A stretch of 21,868 nt of DNA from 13-2-20CM-68-14 sp046733295 (GCA_046733295.1 JBKPOY010000030.1:1-21868), one strand, 5' to 3'; positions 1 through 7,866 are shown, numbered from the stretch's first letter. Notes: generated by a model from the letters alone, not told the origin. A program made the numbers and translations.

Positions 1-672
1 GTGCCCACTCGTCTTCGAACGCCGCCTCCCAGTACGCCACGAGCATGGACGAGAACCGGTTCAACAGCCGCTCCCGCGCGTCGAAGATCAGCTGCGCGAG
101 CTTGGCATCGGAACGACGCGTTCGTGATCACGCTGAACGACGCGACCGGCAAGAAGGTCTCCGACCTCGTCGCCGGCACCTACACCGTGCTCGTGAAGGA
201 CGAGTCGACGATCCACAACTTCCACCTCGCGAGCAACGGGGATCCGGACGTCGATTTCCGCACCGACCTCGAGTTCGTCGGCGAGAAGAGCTTCACTGTC
301 ACCTTCAAGGCGAGCACCGTGTACGCGTACGCGTGCGAGCCGCACTGGCAGACGATGAGCGGCAACTTCTTCGTCACGGGCCAACCCGGCCCGCCTCCCC
401 CGCCTCCGCCGGCCAAGATCCGAACGCTTCATGCGACCGTCACCGCCTCCGGCGGGGTAAGGCTCAGCTCCTCCAGCGTGCGGGCCGGGCGGTACAAGAT
501 CGTCGTCGCCGACCGCGCGCGGACGCACAACTTTCACCTGCGCGGCCAGGGGGTGAACAAGCGCACCGGCGTCCGGTTCATGGGCTCCGTGACGTGGCGC
601 GTGCGGCTGGCGCACGGAACCTACCGCTACGGCAGCGACTCCAGGGTCACCAAGAAGCTCCGCGTGCGCTAG
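1..672 (+). CDS. Secreted cupredoxin-like (plastocyanin/azurin fold) protein, 5' end missing or replaced
   Basis: The frame is open from base 1, but recognisable homology starts only near residue 38 (NDAFVITLND). Residues about 40-128 form a cupredoxin domain with the expected type-1 copper ligands: His in HNFHL, then Cys and His in YACEPHW, then Met in QTMSG. A proline-rich linker (GPPPPPPPA, about residues 129-138) follows. A second shorter domain repeats the HNFHL motif but lacks the Cys-x-x-His...Met loop, so it probably binds no copper. Such proteins are normally exported, but no signal peptide is seen because the first 37 residues look foreign. The gene converges on the beta-propeller gene 29 bp away. 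The copper-binding role is from family knowledge; substrate or redox partner is unknown. Confidence 0.7.
   Translation: MPTRLRTPPPSTPRAWTRTGSTAAPARRRSAARAWHRNDAFVITLNDATGKKVSDLVAGTYTVLVKDESTIHNFHLASNGDPDVDFRTDLEFVGEKSFTVTFKASTVYAYACEPHWQTMSGNFFVTGQPGPPPPPPPAKIRTLHATVTASGGVRLSSSSVRAGRYKIVVADRARTHNFHLRGQGVNKRTGVRFMGSVTWRVRLAHGTYRYGSDSRVTKKLRVR
2..115 (-). other. Possible fragment of an unrelated gene at the left edge
   Basis: Read on the minus strand this stretch is open and protein-like, about 38 residues (core DAKLAQLIFDARERLLNRF, ending WEAAFEDEWA), with an amphipathic helical pattern. The plus-strand reading of the same bases is low-complexity Arg/Pro/Thr. It resembles, from memory only, the helical C-terminal part of ArsR-type regulators; I cannot confirm that. 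It runs off the window edge and collides with the 5' end of the cupredoxin gene, so it may mark a rearrangement or a chimeric contig end. Confidence 0.3.
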
Positions 673-701
673 AGGAGCGTGGGCCCGGGCGCGTCCCCGC
701 C

Positions 702-1598
702 TCAGCGCACGCGGACGCGGGTCAGGCTCGAGCCACCCGAATCCGCCGTCCAGGCGCTTCCACCCGCGAGCGTGACACCGCGTGGTTGGGCGCCGGTGCG
801 GAAGCGTTCGGCGACGCGGCCCGAAGCGAGGTCGATCCGAAGGAGGCGTCCCGCGTCGAACAGCGCGAGCCAGACGGAGCCGCCGCCGACTGCGATCCCC
901 TGCCCGCCGGTGCCGACCGAGACCTTCTGCTGCACCTTCCCGGTGGCCGGATCGAGCCGCCAAAGCGAGTCGTCCAGGTAGCAGGAGACCCAGATCGACC
1001 CCGCCCCGGCCGTCACGTAATCGGCGTCGTCGCCGACCCGGACGCTGAGCAGCGTCCGGCCGGTCTTCGGGTCGAGCTTGTGGACGACGCCTCCTTCGCT
1101 CGTGACCCAGATCCCGTCCGGCTGCACGGCGATCCCTTCGTGTGATTCGGCAAACGACCGCCGCAAAAGGATCTTGCCGGTGCGCGCGCTCAGCTTCGTG
1201 ACGCGTCCGTCCGAAAAGTCGGCCACCCAGACCGCGCCGCCGCCGACACCGAGCGCGATCGGCTTGTGGCCGACGCGAATCCGGCGGAACTTCCGCCGGG
1301 CGACATCGAGCCGCATGATCGAGTCCCCGACGTAGTTGCCGAGCCAGACGATCCCGTTCGCGACGGCGACGTCCCCCGGACCGCCGCCCACTCGGTAGCG
1401 GCGCACGACTTTGCCGCGTCTAGGGTCGATCCGGACGACGGTGCCCGTGCCGTAGATCGAGGCCCAGAGTGTCCCCCCGGAGCTCGCAACGCGGAACGGC
1501 GCGGTGCCCACGCGAAGGTGGCCGACCCGCGGTGGCCCGGCCGCAGCCGAGGAAACGACAACGACCGCGCCGATCAGCAGGGTGGCGCCGAGGCGCAT
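702..1598 (-). CDS. Secreted beta-propeller protein (YVTN / virginiamycin B lyase-like repeats)
   Basis: 298 residues. The N-terminus is a signal peptide (MRLGATLLIGAVVVVSSAAA, cleavage near AAAG). The rest is about six repeats of roughly 42 residues built on the pattern G-x-(V/I)-W-(V/L)...(L/I)D...G-(K/R) followed by R-V-G. This is typical of seven-bladed propellers of the Vgb/YVTN/PQQ-like superfamily. No catalytic residues can be assigned, so lyase activity should not be assumed; a binding or scaffolding role outside the cell is as likely. It lies 75 bp downstream of uvrC on the same strand. A box TATCGT lies 6 nt before the ATG and overlaps an inverted repeat, which suggests its own promoter. 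Confidence 0.75.
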   Translation of the reverse strand: MRLGATLLIGAVVVVSSAAAGPPRVGHLRVGTAPFRVASSGGTLWASIYGTGTVVRIDPRRGKVVRRYRVGGGPGDVAVANGIVWLGNYVGDSIMRLDVARRKFRRIRVGHKPIALGVGGGAVWVADFSDGRVTKLSARTGKILLRRSFAESHEGIAVQPDGIWVTSEGGVVHKLDPKTGRTLLSVRVGDDADYVTAGAGSIWVSCYLDDSLWRLDPATGKVQQKVSVGTGGQGIAVGGGSVWLALFDAGRLLRIDLASGRVAERFRTGAQPRGVTLAGGSAWTADSGGSSLTRVRVR

Positions 1599-1627
1599 GC
1601 CACAACGATAGTCCAGAACGGACTATC
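1599..1627 (-). promoter_or_regulatory. Promoter with overlapping inverted repeat before the beta-propeller gene
   Basis: On the minus strand TATCGT (1610-1605) fits the TAnnnT -10 pattern and lies 6 nt before the ATG at 1598. The perfect inverted repeat GATAGTCC-5 nt-GGACTATC (1607-1627) overlaps this box. It could be an operator, or the terminator of uvrC, although there is no T-run after the stem. Confidence 0.4.
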
Positions 1628-1673
1628 AGCCGTGGCTAAGCTGCGGCCGTCCAATCCTGGTCGGCGCGGCCGG

Positions 1674-3524
1674 TCAGGCCCGTCCCGCCTTGTGCAGTTG
1701 TGCGTAGATTGCGCGCCCGGTCTTGGCCGGGACGCCGGGGACGCCTTCGAGCTCCTCCTGCGACGCCGCGAGCACGCGCTCGGCCGATCCGAAGTGCTGA
1801 AGCAGGGCGCGGCGCCTGGCCGGCCCTACGCCCTCGAGTGTGTCGAACAAAGACTCGCGTGCGCGAGCCTGGCGGCGCTGGCGGTGGAAGCCGATGGCGA
1901 AGCGGTGCGCCTCGTCGCGGATCCGCTGAAGCAGCTGCAGGCCCGGCGAGTGCGGGTCGAGCCGCACGGCATCCGGCCGGCCCGGGATGAAGACCTCCTC
2001 GATCCGCTTCGCGAGCGAGATGACGGCGACGCGCGGCAGCTCGAAGCGCTGCATCGCGGCGAGCGCGGCTGAGAGCTGGCCCTTGCCGCCGTCGATCACG
2101 ACGAGATTCGGCACCGAGGAGAAGCCCTCGTCGTACTCCTCATCGGCCGGATCTCGCATCCGCGCGAACCGGCGCTCGATCACCTGCGCCATCGCGGCGA
2201 AATCGTCCTGGCCGTCGAGCCCGCGCACGGCGAACTTGCGGTAGTGCGCCTTCTTCGGCACCGCGTCCTGAAAAACGACCATCGAGCCGACGGGCTCCGA
2301 GGCCTGGATGTTCGAGATGTCGAAGCACTCGATCCGGATCGGCAGGCTTTCGAGGTTCAGCCCCTCGCGAAGCTCCTCGAGCGCCTCGACCCTCCGCAAC
2401 CGCTTTTGCTCGGCCTGCGCGACCTCGGACTCGAGCGCGAGGCGCGCGTTCTGCTCCGCGAGCTCCTGGAGCCGGCGCTTCTCGCCGCGCTCGGCGACCC
2501 GCACCTCGACGCGCGAGCCGCGACGCTCGCTCAGGAACTCCTCGAGGGCCGAGACGTCGCCGGCGTCGCGGGGCACCACGATCTGCGGCGGAATCGACGG
2601 CGCCGCGGCGTAGTACTCGAGCGCAAAGGCCTCGACCAGCGCCGCCGTGTCCTGGCCCTCCACGTTCTCGAGGTGGAATCCGTACCGATCGATCATCCGG
2701 CCGCCGCGAAGCGGGAAGATCTGCACCGCGGCGCTGTCGCCGTCGGCCGCGATCCCGAGCACGTCTACATCCCCGACGCTGCGCTTCTCGACCGCCTGCC
2801 GCTCCGTGAGACGGCGAACCGCGAAGAGGCGGTTACGGTAGCGCGCCGCCTCCTCGAAGCGCTCCGCCTCCGCCGCCTCCTGCATCTGCCGCTCGAGCTC
2901 GCGCTCGATCGTCCGGGTGTCGCCCGAGAGGAAGTTGATGACGCCGTCGATGATCTCGGCATACGACTCCTTCGAGATGTAGTCGACGCACGGGGCGTGG
3001 CAGCGGTCGATGTGGAAGTCGAGGCACGGAATCCCCGAGTGCCGCCCGGGCTTCGGACCCTCGCACGGGCGGTACTGGAAGACACGGTTGAGGACGTCCA
3101 GGGTCTCGCGCACCTTCTTCGCGTTGGCGTACGGGCCGAAGTACGTGACGCCGCGCCGGTGGCGCTCGCGCGTGAACATCACCCGCGGAAAGTCGTCCTC
3201 GACCGTGACGGCGATGTAGGGGAACGACTTGTCGTCCCGCAGCCGAACGTTAAACGGCGGCCTGTGCCGCTTGACGAGGTTCTGCTCCAGGTGGAGTGCC
3301 TCGACCTCGCTCCCGGTGACGATCACCTCGATGTCGGCGACCCGCTCGGGAAGCTGCGCGATCGCGTGCCGGATGTCCGCGGAGGCCTGGAAGTAGCTGC
3401 GGACCCGCGAGCGCAGGGATTTCGCCTTCCCGACGTAGAGGACCTCGTCGCGGGCGTCGCGGAAGATGTAGACGCCGGGCTTCGCCGGCAGCGCCCTCAG
3501 CTTGCTCTCCAGCCGTTCCGACAT
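1674..3524 (-). CDS. uvrC: UvrC, nucleotide excision repair endonuclease subunit
   Basis: 616 residues, normal length for UvrC. The protein makes the dual incisions beside UvrB-bound DNA lesions. Domains in order: GIY-YIG nuclease (about 14-95, with GVYIF and LYVGKAKSLRSRV); a Cys cluster C154, C167, C175, C179, matching the Fe-S cluster positions of UvrC; a UVR helical hairpin that binds UvrB (about 200-240); the RNase H-like endonuclease (about 370-545) with D402 (CFDISN), D478 (VIDGGKGQL) and H540; and a C-terminal tandem helix-hairpin-helix (about 560-612). The ATG is preceded by TAACCT and exactly 7 nt, which suggests a leaderless mRNA. Its start lies only 35 bp from the divergent glycosidase-like gene. 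No LexA box is seen here. Confidence 0.97.
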   Translation of the reverse strand: MSERLESKLRALPAKPGVYIFRDARDEVLYVGKAKSLRSRVRSYFQASADIRHAIAQLPERVADIEVIVTGSEVEALHLEQNLVKRHRPPFNVRLRDDKSFPYIAVTVEDDFPRVMFTRERHRRGVTYFGPYANAKKVRETLDVLNRVFQYRPCEGPKPGRHSGIPCLDFHIDRCHAPCVDYISKESYAEIIDGVINFLSGDTRTIERELERQMQEAAEAERFEEAARYRNRLFAVRRLTERQAVEKRSVGDVDVLGIAADGDSAAVQIFPLRGGRMIDRYGFHLENVEGQDTAALVEAFALEYYAAAPSIPPQIVVPRDAGDVSALEEFLSERRGSRVEVRVAERGEKRRLQELAEQNARLALESEVAQAEQKRLRRVEALEELREGLNLESLPIRIECFDISNIQASEPVGSMVVFQDAVPKKAHYRKFAVRGLDGQDDFAAMAQVIERRFARMRDPADEEYDEGFSSVPNLVVIDGGKGQLSAALAAMQRFELPRVAVISLAKRIEEVFIPGRPDAVRLDPHSPGLQLLQRIRDEAHRFAIGFHRQRRQARARESLFDTLEGVGPARRRALLQHFGSAERVLAASQEELEGVPGVPAKTGRAIYAQLHKAGRA

Positions 3525-3531
3525 TCCGGTC

Positions 3532-3551
3532 AGGTTAGCCCCCGATAATGT
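3532..3551. promoter_or_regulatory. Back-to-back leaderless promoters for uvrC and the glycosidase-like gene
   Basis: On the minus strand TAACCT (3537-3532) lies 7 nt before the uvrC ATG. On the plus strand TAATGT (3546-3551) lies 8 nt before GTG 3560. Each box would place the transcript start at or next to the start codon. There is no room for a normal leader and no Shine-Dalgarno sequence for either gene. Confidence 0.5.
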
Positions 3552-3559
3552 CTGGGCCG

Positions 3560-4852
3560 GTGAGGTGGAAGGGGCCGGTTCTGGCGCTGCTCGGCGCAGC
3601 CGCGGTGGCGGGAATCGCGATCGGGCTGACGCTTGGGCGCTCCGCCTCCGGAGACGCCGCGGGCCCCACGATTCCGGGCTCGTCCCTCACCGCGGAGAGC
3701 GCCGACAAGGGCGGCACCACGGTCGCGAACGAGGCGGACGCGACGCCGGGACACAAGATTCTCGTCGGGACCGTCGACGACTCGCTCAAGCAGGACAACC
3801 TGAGCGTCGCGCTCAGCTTCGCGCGCACGAGCAGCGACGCCGGCTTCGACGCCGCACTCGTTTCGAGCATGTGGACGCCCGGCGCGACCGCGCCCTCTGC
3901 CGCCGAGCGCACCGCACTCAGGAACGTCGTCCGGGCCGCGACCCGGCAGCACCTCCAGCTCTTCGTCCAGGTCTGGCACGGCCTCAGCGACGCGACGCCG
4001 CGCACGAACGGGGCCCGCGCACAGTTCGCCGCCTACTCCGCGTCGCTCGCGCGGATGTTTCCGCAGATCCGCAACGTGATCGTGGGCAACGAGCCGAACC
4101 TGAACACGTTCTGGCTGCCCCAGTTCGGCCCCGACGGTAGCGACGTGGCGGCGGCCGCCTACCTCGACCTGCTGGCGCAGACGTACGACGCGCTCAAGGC
4201 GGTCTCGCCCGAGGTACACGTGATCGGCGGCAGCCTCGCGCCCCGCGGCTCGGATCGCCCCAGCCTGAAGCGCGACACGCACTCCCCGACCCGGTTCATG
4301 CGGGATTTCGGTGCGGCCTACCGCGCGAGCGGACGTACGAAGCCGCTGATGGACGGGTTTGCGATCCATCCGTACATGCGCACCTCCGCCTTCCCGCCGA
4401 GCGACACGCATGCCGCCTCGACGACGATCACGATCGGCGATTACGCCAAGCTCGTCTCGTTGCTCGACAGCACGTTCAAGGGGACCGCGCAAGAGGGCAA
4501 CGCCCTGCCCATCTACTACACGGAGTTCGGTGTCCAGACGGCGATCCCGGACGAGCACCGCAGCGCCTACACGGACCTGAAGTCCCCTGCCGCCCTCGAC
4601 ATCGTCGACACCGAGACGCAGGCGCGCTACTACCGCGAGGCCCTCGCCCTCTCGGCGTGCCAGCCGAACGTGCGCGGGCTCTTCGTCTTCCACACGTTCG
4701 ACGAGAAGGATCTGGCCGGCTGGCAGTCCGGGCTCTACTACGCCGACCTGAAGCCGAAGGAAAGCCTCGACGATTTTCGCGAGGCGGCGAAGCAGGCCCG
4801 GGACGCCTCCCTCACCCGCTGCGCGGCGGGCACGTTCGTCCGAAAGGAGTAG
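3560..4852 (+). CDS. Secreted or membrane-anchored glycosidase-like TIM-barrel protein (paralog 1)
   Basis: About 430 residues from GTG 3560; an in-frame ATG at 3548 would add four residues but overlaps the likely -10 box TAATGT, so I prefer the GTG. An N-terminal hydrophobic segment (PVLALLGAAAVAGIAIGLTLG) is a signal or anchor. The rest looks like a clan GH-A type (beta/alpha)8 hydrolase. The motif VGNEPNLN has the usual acid/base Glu (E182 counting from the ATG), YYTEFGVQT has the likely nucleophile Glu (E326), and HPY and WQSGLYYAD follow. Substrate unknown; an extracellular polysaccharide is an inference. It is followed 50 bp later by a close paralog in the same direction. A precise GH family cannot be assigned by eye. 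Confidence 0.75.
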   Translation: MRWKGPVLALLGAAAVAGIAIGLTLGRSASGDAAGPTIPGSSLTAESADKGGTTVANEADATPGHKILVGTVDDSLKQDNLSVALSFARTSSDAGFDAALVSSMWTPGATAPSAAERTALRNVVRAATRQHLQLFVQVWHGLSDATPRTNGARAQFAAYSASLARMFPQIRNVIVGNEPNLNTFWLPQFGPDGSDVAAAAYLDLLAQTYDALKAVSPEVHVIGGSLAPRGSDRPSLKRDTHSPTRFMRDFGAAYRASGRTKPLMDGFAIHPYMRTSAFPPSDTHAASTTITIGDYAKLVSLLDSTFKGTAQEGNALPIYYTEFGVQTAIPDEHRSAYTDLKSPAALDIVDTETQARYYREALALSACQPNVRGLFVFHTFDEKDLAGWQSGLYYADLKPKESLDDFREAAKQARDASLTRCAAGTFVRKE

Positions 4853-4902
4853 CCCCGTCGAGGGTCAAGGCGGCGCGTCGGCAGGCCGATGCCAACCGCA
4901 GG

Positions 4903-6099
4903 ATGCCGCCCATCCTCCGCCGCCAGTTCCTCCTACTCGCGTTCGCGACGATCACGAGCTTCGCGCTGGTCTCTCACGCCGAGGGCGCGCCGCGCACCCT
5001 TTCGGTCGGAGCGTCCGAATCGGCGAGCCTGATCGCGGACCCGGTGATCTCCAAGGCGCGGATGGACCTCGCAGTGCTCGCCGGCTTCAACGAGATCGAG
5101 GTGCGCGCCGAGTGGACGAAGGGAGCGACGGCGCCAACGCCGGACGAGCTCCTGGCCCTACAGGCCGCTGCCGGCGCGGCCCAGCTCGACGCGGTGCGCC
5201 TGTTCGTCGCGGTCAATACCGGGGGCAGCAAGCAGACGCCGCTCACGGCGGCCGACCGGGCTGCGTTCGCCGAATACTCGGCGTCCCTCGCCCGCTCCCT
5301 GCCGTACGTGAAGGACTTCATCGTCGGCAACGAGCCCAACCTCAACCGCTTCTGGATGCCGCAGTTCGACAAGCGCGGCCGCAACCTCGCCGCGACCGCG
5401 TACGAGGCGCTGCTCGCGCAGACCTACGACTCGCTCAAGGCCGTGTCGCCGGACATCAACGTGATCGGCGGCGCCGTGTCGCCGCGCGGCGCCGACCGGC
5501 CGAGCGCCGTGCGGCCGACTCACTCCCCGACGACCTTCCTGCGCGACCTCGGCAGCGCCTACCGCAAGAGCCGGCGCACGAAGCCGATCATGGACACGCT
5601 TGCGATCCATCCCTACGGGGAGAGCTCGAGAACACCGCCGACCGCGTTGCACCCGAATTCGACGAGCATCTCGATCGCCGACTACCCGAAGCTCGTCAAG
5701 CTGCTCAAGGTTGCGTTCAAGGGGACCGCGCAGCGCGGCGCCTCGCTGCCGATCCTCTACGGCGAGTACGGCGTTCAGACCCAGATCCCGGCCACGAAGC
5801 TCGCCGTCTACTCGAACCTCGGCATCTCCACCGCCGCCGATGCCGTCTCCGAGCAAATGCAGGCGTCGTACTACCGTCGTGCAGTTCAGCTCGCCTTCTG
5901 CCAGAAAACCGTCGTCGGCCTTCTCTTCTTCCACGTCAGCGACGAGCCCGATCTCGACCGCTGGCAGTCGGGTCTCTTTTACGCCGACGACACGCCGAAG
6001 ACGAGCCTCGAGGGCGTCAAGCAGGTCGCCCAGGCGGCGCAGGCGGGGACGCTCACGTGCCCCAAGCCGAAGTCCAAGCCGAAGAAGCGCCGCCGCTAG
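4903..6099 (+). CDS. Secreted glycosidase-like TIM-barrel protein (paralog 2)
   Basis: 398 residues from ATG 4903, the first in-frame ATG that gives a clean signal peptide (MPPILRRQFLLLAFATITSF, then ALVSHAEGA). It is clearly homologous to the preceding gene through most of its length. Shared blocks include VGNEPNLN (E144, acid/base), LAQTYDSLKAVSP, FKGTAQ, the likely nucleophile region LYGEYGVQTQIP (E288), and DRWQSGLFYADD. The C-terminus is a basic tail (KPKSKPKKRRR), which could bind an anionic wall polymer. The two paralogs probably arose by tandem duplication and form one transcription unit. The earlier open frame upstream overlaps paralog 1 and is not used. Substrate unknown. Confidence 0.75.
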   Translation: MPPILRRQFLLLAFATITSFALVSHAEGAPRTLSVGASESASLIADPVISKARMDLAVLAGFNEIEVRAEWTKGATAPTPDELLALQAAAGAAQLDAVRLFVAVNTGGSKQTPLTAADRAAFAEYSASLARSLPYVKDFIVGNEPNLNRFWMPQFDKRGRNLAATAYEALLAQTYDSLKAVSPDINVIGGAVSPRGADRPSAVRPTHSPTTFLRDLGSAYRKSRRTKPIMDTLAIHPYGESSRTPPTALHPNSTSISIADYPKLVKLLKVAFKGTAQRGASLPILYGEYGVQTQIPATKLAVYSNLGISTAADAVSEQMQASYYRRAVQLAFCQKTVVGLLFFHVSDEPDLDRWQSGLFYADDTPKTSLEGVKQVAQAAQAGTLTCPKPKSKPKKRRR

Positions 6100-6109
6100 C
6101 ATTGGCCGC

Positions 6110-6802
6110 GTGAGCGGTCAGTACGTCGCCTACACCTTCTACCGGCTCGATCCGGCCTGGCGGCGCCTTCCGATCGACGAGCGCGCGGCCGGCAAGGACG
6201 CGTTCGCGGAGGTGGTGGAGGACTGGGCGGGCCGCATGGAGATCCTCCGCGCGTACACGACCTCCGGCGTCCGGCCGGACACGGACTTCTTCCTCTGGAA
6301 GATCACCGACCGCTACGAGGACCTGGGTGAGCTCGGTGCGGCGCTGAACGGCACGCCGCTCGCCGGCTGGCTCGAGACGCCCTACTCCTATCTCGCGACG
6401 ACCAAGGCGTCGGAGTACACATCGGCCCGACGGGCGCGCAGGCTCGTGCCGAAGGACTCGCCCTACCTCGTCGTCTACCCCTTCGTGAAGGTGCGGCCCT
6501 GGTACGCGTTGCCCGAGGAGGATCGGCAGCGGGCCATGGACGAGCACATCCGCATCGGCCGCGAGGAGTTCCCGACCATCCACAATCACACGAGCTACTC
6601 CTTCGGCATCGACGACCAGGAGTTCATGACGGCCTTCGAGTGCGACGAGCCGGCGGACTTCATGCACCTGATGCTGCGGCTTCGAGACTCGGAGGCGTCC
6701 CGGTACACCGAGCGCGACACACCCATCTTCGTCGGCAGGCACGTCTCGATCAAAGAAGCGCTGGCCACCTTGGACGGGGCCGGGACGCAGGTCGAAGCCT
6801 GA
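6110..6802 (+). CDS. Chlorite dismutase-like / HemQ-type heme protein (probable coproheme decarboxylase)
   Basis: 230 residues from GTG 6110. Actinobacterial members of this family (HemQ/ChdC) convert coproheme to heme b in the last step of the coproporphyrin-dependent heme pathway. Family features seen: YPFVKVRPWYALPEEDR (Y123 is a candidate catalytic Tyr), DEHIRIGREEF (H146 is a candidate axial ligand), and the conserved C-terminal block SYSFGIDDQEF...FECDEPADF...ASRYTERDTPIFVG. The ligand assignments are by recall of the family, not alignment. The start fits TAGCAT (6097-6102) plus 7 nt plus GTG, and the box overlaps the stop codon region of the preceding gene. No other heme genes are nearby. 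It ends inside a 12-bp perfect hairpin. Confidence 0.85.
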   Translation: MSGQYVAYTFYRLDPAWRRLPIDERAAGKDAFAEVVEDWAGRMEILRAYTTSGVRPDTDFFLWKITDRYEDLGELGAALNGTPLAGWLETPYSYLATTKASEYTSARRARRLVPKDSPYLVVYPFVKVRPWYALPEEDRQRAMDEHIRIGREEFPTIHNHTSYSFGIDDQEFMTAFECDEPADFMHLMLRLRDSEASRYTERDTPIFVGRHVSIKEALATLDGAGTQVEA

Positions 6803-6827
6803 CCTAGTAACAGACTGTTACTAGGTC
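6801..6827. terminator. Perfect hairpin between convergent genes, probable bidirectional terminator
   Basis: GACCTAGTAACA (6801-6812), a 3-nt loop GAC, and TGTTACTAGGTC (6816-6827) form a perfect 12-bp stem that begins inside the HemQ-like stop codon. It lies between convergent genes. There is no T-run on either strand and the stem is AT-rich, so an operator for a TetR-like regulator is a possible alternative. Confidence 0.5.
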
Positions 6828-6846
6828 ACGCTCCACCGCCTCGAAC

Positions 6847-7233
6847 CTAGTAGCCGAACGTGTGCTCGGCGCGCCAGGTGCGCCACATCGCGTAGCCGCA
6901 GAGGATCAGCACGACGACGAAAGAGAATGCGTCCAGGCCCGCGGTCTCGCGGCCCGGCCAGAAGTACGCGCCCAGGTCGACGAGGATCAGGGCCGCGCTG
7001 CCGTAAAAGACCCAGCGGGAGCGGTCCGACCACGTCTCGACGTCGTGACGCATCCGGTCGCGCCAGAACATGTAGATCGCCACCGCGATCGCGATGAAGA
7101 AGACGATGCGCAGGATCAGCCAGAGCGAGCTGAGCGTCGTCTCGAGGTTGAGCACGAAGATGACCGCCACGATCACGAGGATCACGAGGAATCCTCGGAC
7201 GGTCGTGTTCAGTTCACTCCACCAGCGACGCAT
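6847..7233 (-). CDS. Small integral membrane protein, unknown function
   Basis: 128 residues from the ATG at 7233 (MRRWWSELNTTVRG). The longer upstream frame is only antisense to the peroxiredoxin. Four hydrophobic segments are visible: about 13-33 (GFLVILVIVAVIFVLNLE), 37-55 (LWLILRIVFFIAIAVAIYMF), 77-94 (WVFYGSAALILVDLGAYF) and 102-118 (AFSFVVVLILCGYAMW). A charged loop WRDRMRHDVETWSDRSR separates the pairs. A GGGAG sequence lies 4 nt before the ATG as a ribosome site. It is divergent from the peroxiredoxin gene with 24 bp between starts. I do not recognise the family. Confidence 0.75.
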   Translation of the reverse strand: MRRWWSELNTTVRGFLVILVIVAVIFVLNLETTLSSLWLILRIVFFIAIAVAIYMFWRDRMRHDVETWSDRSRWVFYGSAALILVDLGAYFWPGRETAGLDAFSFVVVLILCGYAMWRTWRAEHTFGY

Positions 7234-7244
7234 CGGGCTCCCGG

Positions 7245-7250
7245 TAGGAT
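7245..7250 (+). promoter_or_regulatory. -10 box of leaderless peroxiredoxin gene
   Basis: TAGGAT lies exactly 7 nt before ATG 7258, and no Shine-Dalgarno sequence is present. This is the same arrangement as at uvrC, the HemQ-like gene and the glutamine-synthetase-like gene in this window. Confidence 0.5.
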
Positions 7251-7257
7251 CGCTGCG

Positions 7258-7716
7258 ATGATCGAGGAGGGCAAGCCGGCACCGGACTTCGAGCTCACGA
7301 GCGACAGCGGTGAGCAGGTCAAACTGTCGTCGCTGCGTGGCAGCCCCGTCGTCCTCTACTTCTATCCCAAGGACGACACGCCGGGCTGCACCACCCAGGC
7401 GTGCGGCATCCGCGACGTCTATGCGGACTTCCGCGGGCGCGGCGCGGTCGTACTCGGGGTCAGCCCCGACGACGAAGCCTCCCACGTCAAGTTCAAGGAG
7501 AAATATTCGCTGCCGTTCACGCTGCTCGCCGATCCGAACCACCAGGTCGCCGCGGAATACGGCGTTTGGAAAGAGCGCAGCATGTACGGCAAGAAGTCGA
7601 TGGGAATCGAACGATCCACGTTCGTGATCGACGCCGACGGCAACATCGTCAAAGCGATGCGGCGCGTCAAGCCAGATACCCACGCGGCCGACGTTCTCGC
7701 CGCTTTGCCGCAGTAG
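7258..7716 (+). CDS. bcp: Thioredoxin-dependent peroxiredoxin (Bcp/PrxQ type)
   Basis: 152 residues, normal length for Bcp. It reduces hydrogen peroxide and organic hydroperoxides in the cytoplasm with electrons from thioredoxin. The catalytic block YPKDDTPGCTTQAC carries the peroxidatic C44 and, five residues later, the resolving C49, the atypical 2-Cys arrangement of the BCP subfamily. Other family marks are GKPAPDFEL at the N-terminus, LGVSPDD, FTLLADPN, and ERSTFVIDADGNI. The start is ATG 7258, which follows a TAnnnT box by 7 nt; an open frame upstream is not conserved sequence. It is divergent from a small membrane protein. Confidence 0.95.
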   Translation: MIEEGKPAPDFELTSDSGEQVKLSSLRGSPVVLYFYPKDDTPGCTTQACGIRDVYADFRGRGAVVLGVSPDDEASHVKFKEKYSLPFTLLADPNHQVAAEYGVWKERSMYGKKSMGIERSTFVIDADGNIVKAMRRVKPDTHAADVLAALPQ

Positions 7717-7866
7717 TACGCGCGGTACCACAGCAAATACGTCTCGAAAGACCTACGAATCAGCCGCGCAATAGCGGTTGTTAATTCTGGCCGGGACTCC
7801 GTGCGCTGCGGCGAATAACGACGTCATCTCGCATATCGACTCGTAGAGCCGAAAGGAGCCTGCCCA
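7717..7866 (+). promoter_or_regulatory. Upstream region and ribosome site of the CAP-domain gene
   Basis: 150 bp without a gene, less GC-rich than its surroundings. GAAAGGAG (7851-7858) lies 8 nt before GTG 7867 and fixes that start. I see no clear -10/-35 pair. Confidence 0.4.

Noticed and set aside
3500..3560. LexA box before uvrC
   Set aside because: No GAAC-N4-GTTC or near match is present between the divergent starts.
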